Source: Hyphomonas sp. UBA5111 (lineage in GTDB: Bacteria; Pseudomonadota; Alphaproteobacteria; Caulobacterales; Hyphomonadaceae). Taken from it: a stretch of DNA of 10,655 nt. Shown here one piece after another: positions 1 to 7,859 of the stretch. The stretch is from positions 1 to 10,655 of the forward strand of contig DHZF01000142.1 in NCBI GenBank assembly GCA_002414505.1, in the 5' to 3' direction. Position 1 is the stretch's first letter. Each line of letters starts with the position of its first letter. The notes beneath the pieces were generated by a model. It did no database searches and was not told where the DNA came from. It saw only the letters and a list, made by a program, of their open reading frames with translations. The position numbers and the translations under genes are program-made.

Positions 1-143
1 TCCAGCTTGACCCAGTCGCGGTCAGGCCGGTGGGGCGTCCAGTTGTCGGACGGCAGGGCGCCGGCGGCATCGCGGGCGAAACCGTCGAGTGAAAAGACGC
101 TGGGCGCTTCGGAAACGCCTTTGGAAGGAGGGGGAGGAGCCAT
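1..143 (-). CDS. Hypothetical protein, N-terminal fragment (partial)
   Basis: This is the first 47 codons of a minus-strand gene that runs off the left edge of the window. The ATG is at 143-141 and the reading frame stays open to base 3. The peptide starts MAPPPPSKGVSEAPSVF and continues with a segment containing LPSDNWTPHRPDRDW. Codon use is strongly GC-biased at third positions, as in the other native genes here, which is the main reason to call it coding. I see no signal peptide or membrane helix in the visible part, and I do not recognise the family. No clear Shine-Dalgarno sequence precedes the ATG. The gene is divergent from the GGDEF-EAL gene at 471. Confidence 0.55.
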   Translation of the reverse strand, partial: MAPPPPSKGVSEAPSVFSLDGFARDAAGALPSDNWTPHRPDRDWVKL

Positions 144-470
144 GCTGAACGATATGGGACGAAAGCGGCGAGTGTCTAGGGTGTTCCTGTTGTGTTCGGT
201 GTTGGGCGCGCGCGGGAATGGCGCGCCGGAGCGCCCAACTGCTATTTGTCGGCCGGAATAGCAGGGCATCTGGGCCAGTGCGCCGGGGCCGGATCGGCGT
301 GGGGGGACGTGCTGTGGGTGTTGCAGGACGGGCGGCGCTGCGCCCGCCGGGCCTGGGCCGTGGCCTGATGCCCGCACACAGAGGGGGCCGAAAAACGCCG
401 GGTTATCGCTAACGGCTCTTTCATGATTTGCCGCTGTGCTCAGCGGGTAATCTGATGGATTTTCCCCCTT
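144..470. other. Gene-free divergent region with a GC-rich inverted repeat
   Basis: This 327 bp stretch separates the divergent starts at 143 (minus) and 471 (plus) and must hold both promoters. I found no open frame with convincing codon use. Its clearest structure is a 9 bp perfect inverted repeat, GTTGGGCGC at 201-209 and GCGCCCAAC at 231-239, with a nested GGCGCGC/GCGCGCC pair at 205-211 and 221-227. There is no T-run after it, so it does not look like an intrinsic terminator. I could not identify a -35/-10 pair with confidence. Confidence 0.4.
201..239. repeat. Inverted repeat, 9 bp arms
   Basis: Arms GTTGGGCGC (201-209) and GCGCCCAAC (231-239) are perfectly complementary with a 21 nt spacer. 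The inner GGCGCGC/GCGCGCC arms form an alternative overlapping hairpin. It sits between two divergent genes, so it could be an operator or an RNA stem in the leader of either gene. No function can be assigned. Confidence 0.4.
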
Positions 471-2066
471 ATGCCCCATACCGAAAGGAAGCTGATCGAA
501 CGTTCGCTCCAACGCGCGCGCAACGATGCGATCCTGATCGGGGGCATCACGGTATTCCTCCTGATACTGGCAATTCAGTTCGATGCATTCGAGCTTGTTG
601 CGGAGTATTCGCGCACACATGAGGCGTATGAGCTGGACGAGTTGCTGATCGTGATGATGATCCTGCCGCCGGCCCTGCTGATCTATGTCGTGCGCCGGGC
701 GTTCGATATGGCGGGGGAAATTTCGTCGCGGCGAACCGCAGAGGCAAATGCGAAGATGATTGCCTTGCACGATGCGCTGACCGGGCTGGCAAACCGGCGC
801 AAGGCGATGGCGCACCTCACCACGCGCTTGCCATCGGCAGACCGATATCCGGTCACGATTGCCGGGGTGGATTTGAACCGGTTCAAGGCGGTCAATGATC
901 TTTACGGGCACAATGCCGGCGACACGCTGCTGGTGCGCGTCAGCGAGCGCCTGAAGGCGGAAGTCGGCCATCTGGGCATGGTCAGCCGGATGGGCGGGGA
1001 TGAGTTCGTCGTGATCCTGGAGGGCGCGGCCGACAGCGAGCCTGTGAGCCGGGTGCTGAACTCCTTGACGGCGATCTTCAAGACTCCCTTCGACCTGGGC
1101 GACATGGTCTGCTCGGTTGGCGCGAGCATTGGCGTATCGCAAGCAGCAGATCCGAAGCTGACCGCCGAAGAGTTCCTAAGCCAGGCCGATGTGGCCATGT
1201 ATCGCAACAAGGGGTCGCTCGGCGTGGCGCTCTCCTTCTATGAGCCGGGCATGGAAGAGGTGGCGAAGTCGCGCGCCCTGATGGAGGCGGAGCTGCGTCA
1301 GGCCCTCAAGGAGAAACGGATCGAACCTTTCTACCAGCCCGTGATCAATCTCGGGACGGGGGAGGTCATAGGATATGAGGCGCTGGCCCGGTGGAGAACA
1401 GAGACCGGCAGTCTCCACATGCCCGAAGATTTCATTCCGATTGCTGAGCAATCTGGTCTGATCTCGTCGGTATTCCTGCAGGTGTTGAAAAAGGCCTGCG
1501 TCGCGCTGCGCGACCAGCCGCCACATATGACCCTCGCCGTGAATTTGTCGCCCGTGCAGTTCAATGATGAATGGCTGGCAGAGCAGATCCTGGCAGTGCT
1601 GGTCGAGACGGGCGTGGCGCCGGGACGCCTTGAAGTCGAGATTACCGAGAATGCGCTTGTGGCCAATTTTGAAGCGGCGCAGAAAATCATGCAGACACTG
1701 AAATCCCAGGGCATCAAGATTGCCCTGGATGATTTCGGAACAGGGTATTCCAGTTTCCGTCACCTGAACGAGCTGCCCTTCGACAAGATCAAGATCGACC
1801 GCAGCTTCATTTCCGGTATCGACCTGAATGAATCCTCGCGCACGATCGTGCGTGCAGTGACGGAGCTGGCGCACAATCTGGGCCTGACGGTAACGGCTGA
1901 AGGCGTGGAGCTGCTGCAGCAGATCGAGATGCTGCAGGAGATCGGCTGTGATTTCGGCCAGGGCTACCTGTATGGCCGGGCCGATGTGCCCGGTGGGCGA
2001 GATGACTGGGAGGCTGATACGCTTCCCGATCCAGCCCCGCGCGCCTCAGGGCAGGGAGGGGTTTGA
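471..2066 (+). CDS. Membrane-bound GGDEF-EAL c-di-GMP cyclase/phosphodiesterase
   Basis: This 531-residue protein has two hydrophobic segments (about 21-38 and 59-76) with only a short loop between them, then a helical linker, a GGDEF domain (about 98-258) and an EAL domain (about 275-510). The GGDEF domain has the DALTGLANR entry motif (101-109), metal-binding Asp134 and an intact GGDEF at 175-179, so diguanylate cyclase activity is plausible. The inhibitory RxxD site expected just upstream reads GHLG (166-169), so product inhibition is probably missing. The EAL domain keeps the residues known to be needed for c-di-GMP hydrolysis: Glu303 of EAL, Asn358, Glu390 and Glu393 of EITE, Asp420-Asp421 of DDFGTGYSS, Lys441, Glu477 and Gln497. 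It may therefore both make and break c-di-GMP at the inner membrane. There is no large sensory domain; input may come through the membrane helices or a partner. The ATG at 471 lacks a strong ribosome-binding site. A second GGDEF-EAL gene follows 247 bp downstream. Confidence 0.93.
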   Translation: MPHTERKLIERSLQRARNDAILIGGITVFLLILAIQFDAFELVAEYSRTHEAYELDELLIVMMILPPALLIYVVRRAFDMAGEISSRRTAEANAKMIALHDALTGLANRRKAMAHLTTRLPSADRYPVTIAGVDLNRFKAVNDLYGHNAGDTLLVRVSERLKAEVGHLGMVSRMGGDEFVVILEGAADSEPVSRVLNSLTAIFKTPFDLGDMVCSVGASIGVSQAADPKLTAEEFLSQADVAMYRNKGSLGVALSFYEPGMEEVAKSRALMEAELRQALKEKRIEPFYQPVINLGTGEVIGYEALARWRTETGSLHMPEDFIPIAEQSGLISSVFLQVLKKACVALRDQPPHMTLAVNLSPVQFNDEWLAEQILAVLVETGVAPGRLEVEITENALVANFEAAQKIMQTLKSQGIKIALDDFGTGYSSFRHLNELPFDKIKIDRSFISGIDLNESSRTIVRAVTELAHNLGLTVTAEGVELLQQIEMLQEIGCDFGQGYLYGRADVPGGRDDWEADTLPDPAPRASGQGGV

Positions 2067-2250
2067 ATGGAGCCTGCTATGCAGTCAGGGGTCGGAGGGC
2101 AGGGGGCGGCCACATTGCCTCGCGAGAGTCTGCTGCGCGTCAGGAATATTCCCCTGGATTGTGGGCTGACCGAATAATCGTGTTCAAACAAAATCTTCTG
2201 CAGCTATCCCGACATGTGGCTGGAATTATCTCAGGTTGCATTAACCCTTT

Positions 2251-2270
2251 CACGTTACGGAAGTTACGTG
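2251..2270. promoter_or_regulatory. Near-perfect palindrome upstream of the second GGDEF-EAL gene
   Basis: Arms CACGTTAC (2251-2258) and GTTACGTG (2263-2270) flank a GGAA spacer. Seven of the eight arm positions pair; the single mismatch is T opposite T. It lies 43 bp before the ATG at 2314, a typical place for an operator. The binding protein is unknown. The same bases can be read as a direct repeat of GTTACG with a 9 bp period. Confidence 0.4.
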
Positions 2271-2313
2271 GGGGGATGCAGACAGGGCTTTGTAAAGGCG
2301 AGGCATCCATTGT

Positions 2314-4704
2314 ATGAAAGCTACAGATTCAGCTAGCCTGGAAGCCGGTCGCCTCAATTCGAGGCGCCTGATGCAAAGCTATGTGATGGCGCTTTGCCTG
2401 ATCGCGGTATTCCTCACCTTTTCCCATACAATGTCCATGATGGCGCTGGATTCGGCGCGCTATGATGCGAATGTGATCAATGTCAGCGGACGCCAGCGTA
2501 TGCTGAGCCAGCGCATCCTCTATCTCTCTCTGGAAGAGTTGGAGCATCCGTCTGAACAAACCCGGAGCGCGCTTGTTACCTCTACGGAGGAGTTCGCATC
2601 GGTCCACGAACAATTGTCAGCCATGGCGCGCAAGTCGCCAATTCTGACCACTGCCTATTTCGCGCGGGGCGACGGCGAAAGCCTGGATTCAATCACTCGG
2701 TCGTTTATCAAGGACGCCACCGAGATCGGCGAACAGGAACTGGACCGGGCAGGGGAAATGGGTGAGACCATGGCGCACCTCTCCCTGCTGGGAACAGATC
2801 AATTGCTGGCAAAGCTGGAAGGGGCTGTCACAGCGCATGAAGCCGTCGCGCTGAAAAACTCCCAACGCCTGAAAATCCTCGAGAACGCCTCGCTGATCGC
2901 GGCTGGGGTCATCCTTCTCCTGGAAGCCCTGTTTATCTTCTGGCCGACCCTGCGCCAGACACGCCGTGCGTTTTTATCCCTTGAAGAGGCGAACGCCAAC
3001 AAGGATGCGGCCATCAAACGGCTTGTCGAATTTTCCGAAATCTCGGCTGACTTGTTCTGGGAGACAGACCTTGAAGGCCGTATTCTCTATATCAGCGGGC
3101 GCCTGCTGCCCGATCTCAGTTTTGAGGAAGACCCCTTTGTGGGGGAGTTCTACAATACCATTCTCGGCTTTGGACCGCGCGAACTGAATGTCATGAAGCA
3201 GATGCTCGCAACGCAACGTCCGTATGAGGGCATTCTTGCCGATTTTTCCGATCATAAGGGGCGCCGCTACAAGATTTCCCTGTCGGGCCGGCCGCACCAT
3301 GACGCGGATGGAAACTTAACCGGCTATATCGGGGTTGGCGATGATGTGACCCAAGAGGTTGCCGAGCAGGAGAAAATTCGCAGCCTGGCGGAGCGGGATG
3401 CCCTGACCGGCCTGTACAATCGCCATGCCTTCAATCACCGCCTGAAGCGGCAGATGTCGATCAGCATGGCCTCCGGCAATTCCACCTGCCTGCTGGCGAT
3501 GGACCTGGATGGCTTCAAGGCCGTCAATGACACGCATGGCCATGATGCCGGGGACGAGTTGCTGAAGCAGGTGGCGAGCCGGTTGCAGAACAGGCTTGGC
3601 CTGAGGGGATGGTCCGCGCGCCTGGGCGGGGACGAGTTCATGGTCGTCTGCAAGGGCTCCCTGAGCGATGGGGATCTGAAGGTGCTGGCCATTGAATTGA
3701 ACGAGGCCTTGGCCGAGCCCTACATAATCGGAACTCAGAGCCTGAGCATAAGCGTCTCGATTGGCATTGCGGTGGCCCCGCGGGATGCGCGGACCCTGGA
3801 TGACCTGGTCAAGTGTGGAGACATCGCGCTGTATGAAGCCAAGCGGGCCGGACGCTCTGGTCACCGGATGTATAATGCAAAAATGACGGCCGATTCCGAG
3901 CGCGAGAAGCAATTGGAAGCCGGCCTGCGCAAGACCTTGCAGGAAGATGGCCTCGAACTGGTTTTCCAGCCGATCATCAATCTGGAAAGCCGGACGCTGG
4001 CAGGATTCGAGGCGCTGGCCCGCTGGGAAGATGACGAGCTGGGCGTGATCCCGCCCGCGCAATTTGTCAGCATCGCGGAGACCGGTGGGTTCATGCCCTT
4101 GCTGGGCCACCAGATCTTGCAGAAGGCCTGCCGGGCGGCGGCAAATTGGCCGAGTTCGCCTACGCACCCGAACCCCCACGTGTCCGTGAACATCGCGGCG
4201 ACGGAGATCATGGAGCCGGGCTTCACCCGGAGTGTGACGGATATCCTGGCGGAGACCGGCCTTGAGGCGACGCGGCTCGAGCTGGAAATCACCAACAGCC
4301 TGGTGCTGGACCAATCCCCTGAGGCGATCGATGCCCTGCAGGAGTTGAAGGATCTGGGAATCCAGCTCTCGATTGATGATTTCGGGACAGGGCAGACCTC
4401 TCTCAGCCAGCTCAGACTGCTTCCCCTGTCACGCATCAAGATTGACCAGACCTTCATCGCGGATATGACGCATGATCAGAACAGCATGAAGATCATCCGG
4501 GGCATGATCGGACTCTCCCGCGATCTCAACCTCTCGATCCTCGCTGAGGGCGTCGAGACCGAGCGCCAGGCGGCGCTGCTGATCGCGGCGGGCTGCAAGG
4601 AGGCGCAAGGCCATTATTTCTCGAAAGCCCTGGCCGAGTCCGATGTCAGGCGGATGCTGCAGCAATATATTGCGACGGAGTCCCGGGCCCAACTGGTCGG
4701 CTAG
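2314..4704 (+). CDS. PilJ-type sensor-PAS-GGDEF-EAL c-di-GMP enzyme
   Basis: This 796-residue protein has membrane helices at about 20-40 and 191-210 enclosing a periplasmic region of about 150 residues. That region carries the [12 protein letters not shown] signature (56-66) of PilJ/NarX-like type IV pili chemoreceptor N-terminal domains. A helical linker leads to a PAS domain (about 238-345), a GGDEF domain (about 355-525) and an EAL domain (about 530-785). GGDEF is intact at 438-442, with DALTGLYNR at 362-370 and Asp397. The inhibitory RxxD site is absent (GLRG at 429-432). The EAL domain keeps Glu566, Asn626, Glu658, Asp688-Asp689, Lys709, Glu745 and Gln765. However, the second Glu of the usual E(L/I)TE motif is Asn661, and the loop normally DDFGTGYSS reads DDFGTGQTS. 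In EAL enzymes that Glu anchors loop 6, so hydrolysis may be weak or altered. A purine-rich GGCGAGG (2297-2303) precedes the ATG by 10 nt. Confidence 0.93.
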   Translation: MKATDSASLEAGRLNSRRLMQSYVMALCLIAVFLTFSHTMSMMALDSARYDANVINVSGRQRMLSQRILYLSLEELEHPSEQTRSALVTSTEEFASVHEQLSAMARKSPILTTAYFARGDGESLDSITRSFIKDATEIGEQELDRAGEMGETMAHLSLLGTDQLLAKLEGAVTAHEAVALKNSQRLKILENASLIAAGVILLLEALFIFWPTLRQTRRAFLSLEEANANKDAAIKRLVEFSEISADLFWETDLEGRILYISGRLLPDLSFEEDPFVGEFYNTILGFGPRELNVMKQMLATQRPYEGILADFSDHKGRRYKISLSGRPHHDADGNLTGYIGVGDDVTQEVAEQEKIRSLAERDALTGLYNRHAFNHRLKRQMSISMASGNSTCLLAMDLDGFKAVNDTHGHDAGDELLKQVASRLQNRLGLRGWSARLGGDEFMVVCKGSLSDGDLKVLAIELNEALAEPYIIGTQSLSISVSIGIAVAPRDARTLDDLVKCGDIALYEAKRAGRSGHRMYNAKMTADSEREKQLEAGLRKTLQEDGLELVFQPIINLESRTLAGFEALARWEDDELGVIPPAQFVSIAETGGFMPLLGHQILQKACRAAANWPSSPTHPNPHVSVNIAATEIMEPGFTRSVTDILAETGLEATRLELEITNSLVLDQSPEAIDALQELKDLGIQLSIDDFGTGQTSLSQLRLLPLSRIKIDQTFIADMTHDQNSMKIIRGMIGLSRDLNLSILAEGVETERQAALLIAAGCKEAQGHYFSKALAESDVRRMLQQYIATESRAQLVG

Positions 4705-4734
4705 GCCAATCTGAGCCTTTCCCATTGTCCTTCC

Positions 4735-4768
4735 CTCCCCGCAAAACGCCGCTAAGGTGGCGGGGGAG
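4735..4768. repeat. Hairpin-forming inverted repeat after the second GGDEF-EAL gene
   Basis: CTCCCC (4735-4740) pairs with GGGGAG (4763-4768), and CGCC (4747-4750) pairs with GGCG (4759-4762), with a one-sided GCAAAA bulge and an 8 nt loop. It begins 30 bp after the stop codon at 4704, so it could help end that transcript. It lacks the trailing T-run of an intrinsic terminator. It also lies near the left edge of the low-GC island. Confidence 0.35.
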
Positions 4769-4863
4769 GAGAGATTCCTGCGAGTGCGGAAAGAGCCGAG
4801 CATGCGAATGCTATGTTCGTAGCGCCATATGCACCGCTTCAATCTGTGGAAATTGGAACAGAT

Positions 4864-4922
4864 TGGGAACTTTAATCTTGTTTGCTGAGTCAAATTACGA
4901 CAATTTGTCAAAATTGTTCCCA
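4864..4922. repeat. Inverted repeat bracketing the restriction-modification leader
   Basis: TGGGAAC (4864-4870) and GTTCCCA (4916-4922) are perfectly complementary 7 bp arms 45 bp apart, enclosing the palindrome at 4899-4909. A near-copy of the left arm, ATTGGAAC at 4852-4859, sits just upstream of ATTGGGAAC at 4862-4870. These may be accessory binding sites for the methyltransferase's helix-turn-helix, or chance. The region is AT-rich compared with the genes on its left. Confidence 0.35.
4899..4909. promoter_or_regulatory. Putative operator for the methyltransferase helix-turn-helix
   Basis: GACAA-T-TTGTC is a perfect palindrome around one central base, 31 bp upstream of the methyltransferase ATG at 4941. 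Methyltransferases of the EcoRII/SsoII group carry an N-terminal helix-turn-helix that represses their own promoter. The SsoII regulatory site, as I recall it, has the core GACAAATTGTC, which is the exact reverse complement of this sequence. Sequence and position are seen directly; the role as operator is inferred. Confidence 0.55.
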
Positions 4923-4940
4923 GCGAATCGGAGTGCGGGT

Positions 4941-6206
4941 ATGTCCATGAGCGATCTGAGTGAGTTCGCGAAAGTGAGGCTTGAGGCTGGATTGAGTCTT
5001 AAGGAGGCGGCATCCCTTATCGGCGTGGCAGAGCGCACGGCCCGCCGCTATGAAGATGGGGAGACGGAGCCCAAAAAGGCGGTTCTCATTATCCTGCACC
5101 AGTACGCCGAAGCACGCCGACCGGACCGCAGTCGCCCGGCGTTTCGCTTCATCGACCTGTTTGCTGGAATTGGCGGACTGAGAGTTGGCTTCGAGGCAAT
5201 CGGCGGAAAATGTGTCTTCACTAGCGAGTGGGACAAGTACGCCGCGCAAACCTACGCGCGCAACTTTCCGGAGGAAGAAGGGCACGTCTTTGCTGGCGAC
5301 ATTCGTGAGTACACGAAGGATGATACGGCCCTCGACATGATTCCCGAGCACGACGTTCTACTGGCCGGTTTTCCTTGCCAGCCGTTTTCGATTGCCGGTG
5401 TTTCAAAGAAGAATGCTCTCGGCCGCAAGCATGGGTTTCTGGACGAAACCCAAGGCACCCTGTTCTTTGATGTCGCGCAGATTATAAGACGGCATCGCCC
5501 CAAAGCTTTTCTCCTTGAGAATGTAAAGAATCTTGAGAGGCACGACAAAGGCCGAACGTTCGCCACCATTATAAAAGTGCTTACTGAGGAATTGGGATAC
5601 CACGTCACGAAGAAGGTGATTAGTTCCGAGCCTTGGGTGCCTCAGAAGCGTGAGCGAATCTTTCTGGCAGGGTTTCGCGAGGAAACTGATTTCTCGTTTG
5701 AGGATATCAGGCTGCCTGCAAAGCCGTGGCCTACATTGGGAGATATTCTTGAGCCTGAGGATCGTGTTCCGGAAAAGTACACGCTGACTCCCAAGCTCTG
5801 GCAGTATCTTCAGGACTATAAAGCGAAACACAACGCCAAGGGGAACGGGTTCGGCTATGGTCTGTGCGGGCCGACCGATGTGACGCGCACCTTGTCTGCC
5901 CGCTACTATAAGGACGGATCGGAAGTTCTGGTCGACCGGGGAGTGGGGAAGCGCCCCCGGCGTTTAATGCCGTCCGAGTGCGCCCGCTTGATGGGATTTG
6001 AACGGGGTAACCGGTTCTGGTCAATTCCAGTATCAGATACACAAGCCTACAGGCAGTTTGGCAATGCGGTGGTCGTGCCAGTGATTGAGGCAATTGCTGA
6101 AATCATGGAACCATATATCCGAAATGCTGTGGCGAAGGATTTACAGTCAAAGGATAAGAGCCAGCGGGATTTGTACCGAGGGCGCCGCATGGTAGTAAAT
6201 GGCTGA
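4941..6206 (+). CDS. dcm: EcoRII/Dcm-type DNA (cytosine-5)-methyltransferase with N-terminal HTH
   Basis: This 421-residue enzyme methylates cytosine at C5, most likely the inner C of CCWGG, protecting DNA from the endonuclease encoded two genes later. Residues about 8-56 form an XRE-like helix-turn-helix, typical of the EcoRII/SsoII subgroup and linked to autoregulation. Conserved m5C motifs run in order: [11 protein letters not shown] (70-79); [10 protein letters not shown] (143-150, catalytic Cys146); VI, ENV (193-195); VIII, QKRERI (235-240); [16 protein letters not shown] (340-353); [14 protein letters not shown] (368-380). The target-recognition region has GNGFGYG (301-307) and [14 protein letters not shown] (315-328), which I recognise from E. 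coli Dcm and M.EcoRII; this is the basis for CCWGG. I chose ATG 4941 because GGAG (4930-4933) lies 7 nt before it and the helix-turn-helix begins right after. The same frame stays open upstream to 4725, but that part is AT-rich and contains the putative operator. It overlaps vsr by 8 bp. Confidence 0.95.
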   Translation: MSMSDLSEFAKVRLEAGLSLKEAASLIGVAERTARRYEDGETEPKKAVLIILHQYAEARRPDRSRPAFRFIDLFAGIGGLRVGFEAIGGKCVFTSEWDKYAAQTYARNFPEEEGHVFAGDIREYTKDDTALDMIPEHDVLLAGFPCQPFSIAGVSKKNALGRKHGFLDETQGTLFFDVAQIIRRHRPKAFLLENVKNLERHDKGRTFATIIKVLTEELGYHVTKKVISSEPWVPQKRERIFLAGFREETDFSFEDIRLPAKPWPTLGDILEPEDRVPEKYTLTPKLWQYLQDYKAKHNAKGNGFGYGLCGPTDVTRTLSARYYKDGSEVLVDRGVGKRPRRLMPSECARLMGFERGNRFWSIPVSDTQAYRQFGNAVVVPVIEAIAEIMEPYIRNAVAKDLQSKDKSQRDLYRGRRMVVNG

Positions 6207-6648
6207 TATCGTTAGTCGTGAAGTACGTAGCCGGATGATGTCCGGAATACGGGGTAAGGATACCAAGCCGGAACTGATTGTCCGCCGCGGACTACACGCG
6301 TTGGGCTTCCGATACCGGCTGCATGACAAGAAGTTGCCGGGCAAGCCGGACTTGGTGCTTCCAAAATATAAGGCCGTCATTTTTGTGCACGGCTGCTTCT
6401 GGCACATGCATGATTGCAAGTACTTCAAGTGGCCAAAGACAAGGCCCGGTTTCTGGCAAGAAAAAATCCGACGAAATGTCGAGCGGGATTCATTTGCGCT
6501 GCGCAGCCTCGCAGAGCAGGGCTGGAGGACTGCTGTAGTTTGGGAGTGTGCCTTCAAGAATTCGAAGCAGCCTGCAGAGGCGTTAAGTGCATTGAAAGAC
6601 TGGTTGAATTCTGATCTCCTCCGGGTGGATATTATTGGAGGGCGTTGA
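6199..6648 (+). CDS. vsr: Very short patch repair (Vsr) endonuclease
   Basis: This 149-residue protein nicks DNA 5' of the T in T:G mismatches that arise when 5-methylcytosine deaminates, starting repair back to C:G. The match to E. coli Vsr is position by position: Glu25, catalytic Asp51, His64 and His69, the aromatic Phe67-Trp68 pair that wedges into DNA, and zinc ligands Cys66, His71, Cys73 and Cys117. All expected residues are present and the length is usual, so it should be active. Its ATG lies inside the last codons of the methyltransferase gene (8 bp overlap), and its stop TGA shares one base with the next ATG, so the three proteins are probably made by coupled translation. Pairing with a Dcm-like enzyme makes CTWGG/CCWGG mismatches its likely substrate. 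Confidence 0.96.
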   Translation: MADIVSREVRSRMMSGIRGKDTKPELIVRRGLHALGFRYRLHDKKLPGKPDLVLPKYKAVIFVHGCFWHMHDCKYFKWPKTRPGFWQEKIRRNVERDSFALRSLAEQGWRTAVVWECAFKNSKQPAEALSALKDWLNSDLLRVDIIGGR

Positions 6649-7850
6649 TGGAAATTGAGGATTGGATCGATGAAGTTTCGGGGGCGAATTTCGCTTGGTA
6701 TATCAAGCGCCTTTCAGGAAACGACACTCAACTAACTGGCGGACACCAAGCTGGTCCGTATGTGCCAAAGAGTCTTGCTGTCGAATTGCTCCCCCAACTG
6801 TCTGATCTTTCATTAAAGAACCCTAGAGAGTTGGTAGAGCTTAGAGTACTGCCGGATGGCTTCGACACTACTGCCAATCTGATTTATTATAACAACAAGT
6901 TTCACGACAATCCTTCGTCCGGCCGCAATGAAACCCGGCTTACTGCACTCGGGGGGCGCGAGAATCCGCTTCTTGACCCCGAGAACACTGGTGCACTTAC
7001 CATATTTGCATTCGAGTATGGCGCGCCTGTCAAATGCCAAGTATGGATCTGCCAAAATCGTGAGCAGGAAGCGCTCTTTGAAGACGAGTTTGGGCCGGTG
7101 GAGCCAAGTGAAACACTTGTTTGGTCGCCAAATACCAAAGCCATAATTGCAGATACGAAGAAACATCTTGGTGCGTGCTCACTTTCTGTAGAGCAAATAC
7201 CAAGCGAATGGCTGGTCAAGTTCCCCTCCGGGCTTGAGATCATAAAAAAGTCGATCAGTTTACGGCCAGATTTGAGTAAGTCTGTTGATGAGCGTCTGTT
7301 GCGTAGGAGGGATTGTGAGTTCGAGGTTTTCAGAAGTGTAGAACAAGCCTTCTTCTTTCCCAAAGTTAGGTCCGGATTTCAGAATTTGGATGAGTTCTTG
7401 GCCGTTGCACAAAGTGTGTTGCAGAGCAGAAAGTCTAGAGCGGGTAAATCACTGGAGTACCACGCTAAATCCATTTTAGACGAAGAGGGATTTGTCGAAG
7501 GTATTGACTACGAGTACAACCCTAAAATTGAGGGTAACAAGAAGCCTGATTTTCTGTTTCCAAGCGTTAAGCGATACAATGATGGTTCGTTCCCTGCTGA
7601 GCGGCTGACTATATTAGCCGCTAAAACTACGTGCAAAGATCGATGGCGACAAATTTTGAATGAAGCGGACCGTGTGCCGACCAAGCACCTTTTGACCTTG
7701 CAGGAAGGTGTATCGATCAACCAGTACGAAGAAATGAGCCGATCAGGTGTAAGGCTGGTGGTTCCGAAGAAGCTTCACAAAAAGTACCCTAGCAAAATTA
7801 GGTCTGAAATTATGACCTTGGCAGAATTCATGACACACATAAAAAATTGA
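6648..7850 (+). CDS. EcoRII-type (type IIE) restriction endonuclease
   Basis: This 400-residue protein resembles EcoRII along its whole length. EcoRII cuts before CCWGG and needs a second copy of the site as effector. The N-terminal effector-binding half shows YIKRLSGNDTQLTGGHQ (18-34) and DPENTGALT (110-118). The C-terminal PD-(D/E)XK half shows RKSRAGKSLE (261-270), GNKKPDFLFPS (296-306), AAKTTCKDRWRQILNEADR (324-342) and HLLTLQEGVS (347-356). By analogy with EcoRII, catalytic residues are Glu270, Asp301, Lys326 and Lys330; all are present, so the enzyme should be active. ATG 6648 is preferred over TTG 6645 because it overlaps the vsr stop (TGATG) and has GGAGGG (6637-6642) 5 nt before it. 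Base composition is clearly lower in GC than in flanking genes: 25 of 60 bases at 7141-7200, against 39 of 60 at 8101-8160. No terminator follows. Confidence 0.95.
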   Translation: MEIEDWIDEVSGANFAWYIKRLSGNDTQLTGGHQAGPYVPKSLAVELLPQLSDLSLKNPRELVELRVLPDGFDTTANLIYYNNKFHDNPSSGRNETRLTALGGRENPLLDPENTGALTIFAFEYGAPVKCQVWICQNREQEALFEDEFGPVEPSETLVWSPNTKAIIADTKKHLGACSLSVEQIPSEWLVKFPSGLEIIKKSISLRPDLSKSVDERLLRRRDCEFEVFRSVEQAFFFPKVRSGFQNLDEFLAVAQSVLQSRKSRAGKSLEYHAKSILDEEGFVEGIDYEYNPKIEGNKKPDFLFPSVKRYNDGSFPAERLTILAAKTTCKDRWRQILNEADRVPTKHLLTLQEGVSINQYEEMSRSGVRLVVPKKLHKKYPSKIRSEIMTLAEFMTHIKN

Positions 7851-7859
7851 GGCCGCTTG

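Noticed and set aside
1176..1874. Long minus-strand open frame (232 codons) inside the first GGDEF-EAL gene
   Set aside because: Shadow of a high-GC coding sequence; the plus strand clearly encodes GGDEF and EAL motifs across the same interval.
3316..4314. Long minus-strand open frame (332 codons)
   Set aside because: It lies wholly antisense to the GGDEF-EAL gene at 2314-4704, is rich in Q, R, H and G as expected for a shadow frame, and has no recognisable domain.
4735..4768. Hairpin as an intrinsic terminator
   Set aside because: The stem is plausible but no T-run follows on either strand, so it is listed only as an inverted repeat.
4725..4940. Upstream extension of the methyltransferase frame by 72 codons
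   Set aside because: The extension is AT-rich, matches no methyltransferase domain and contains the putative operator. ATG 4941 has a well-placed GGAG and immediately precedes the helix-turn-helix.
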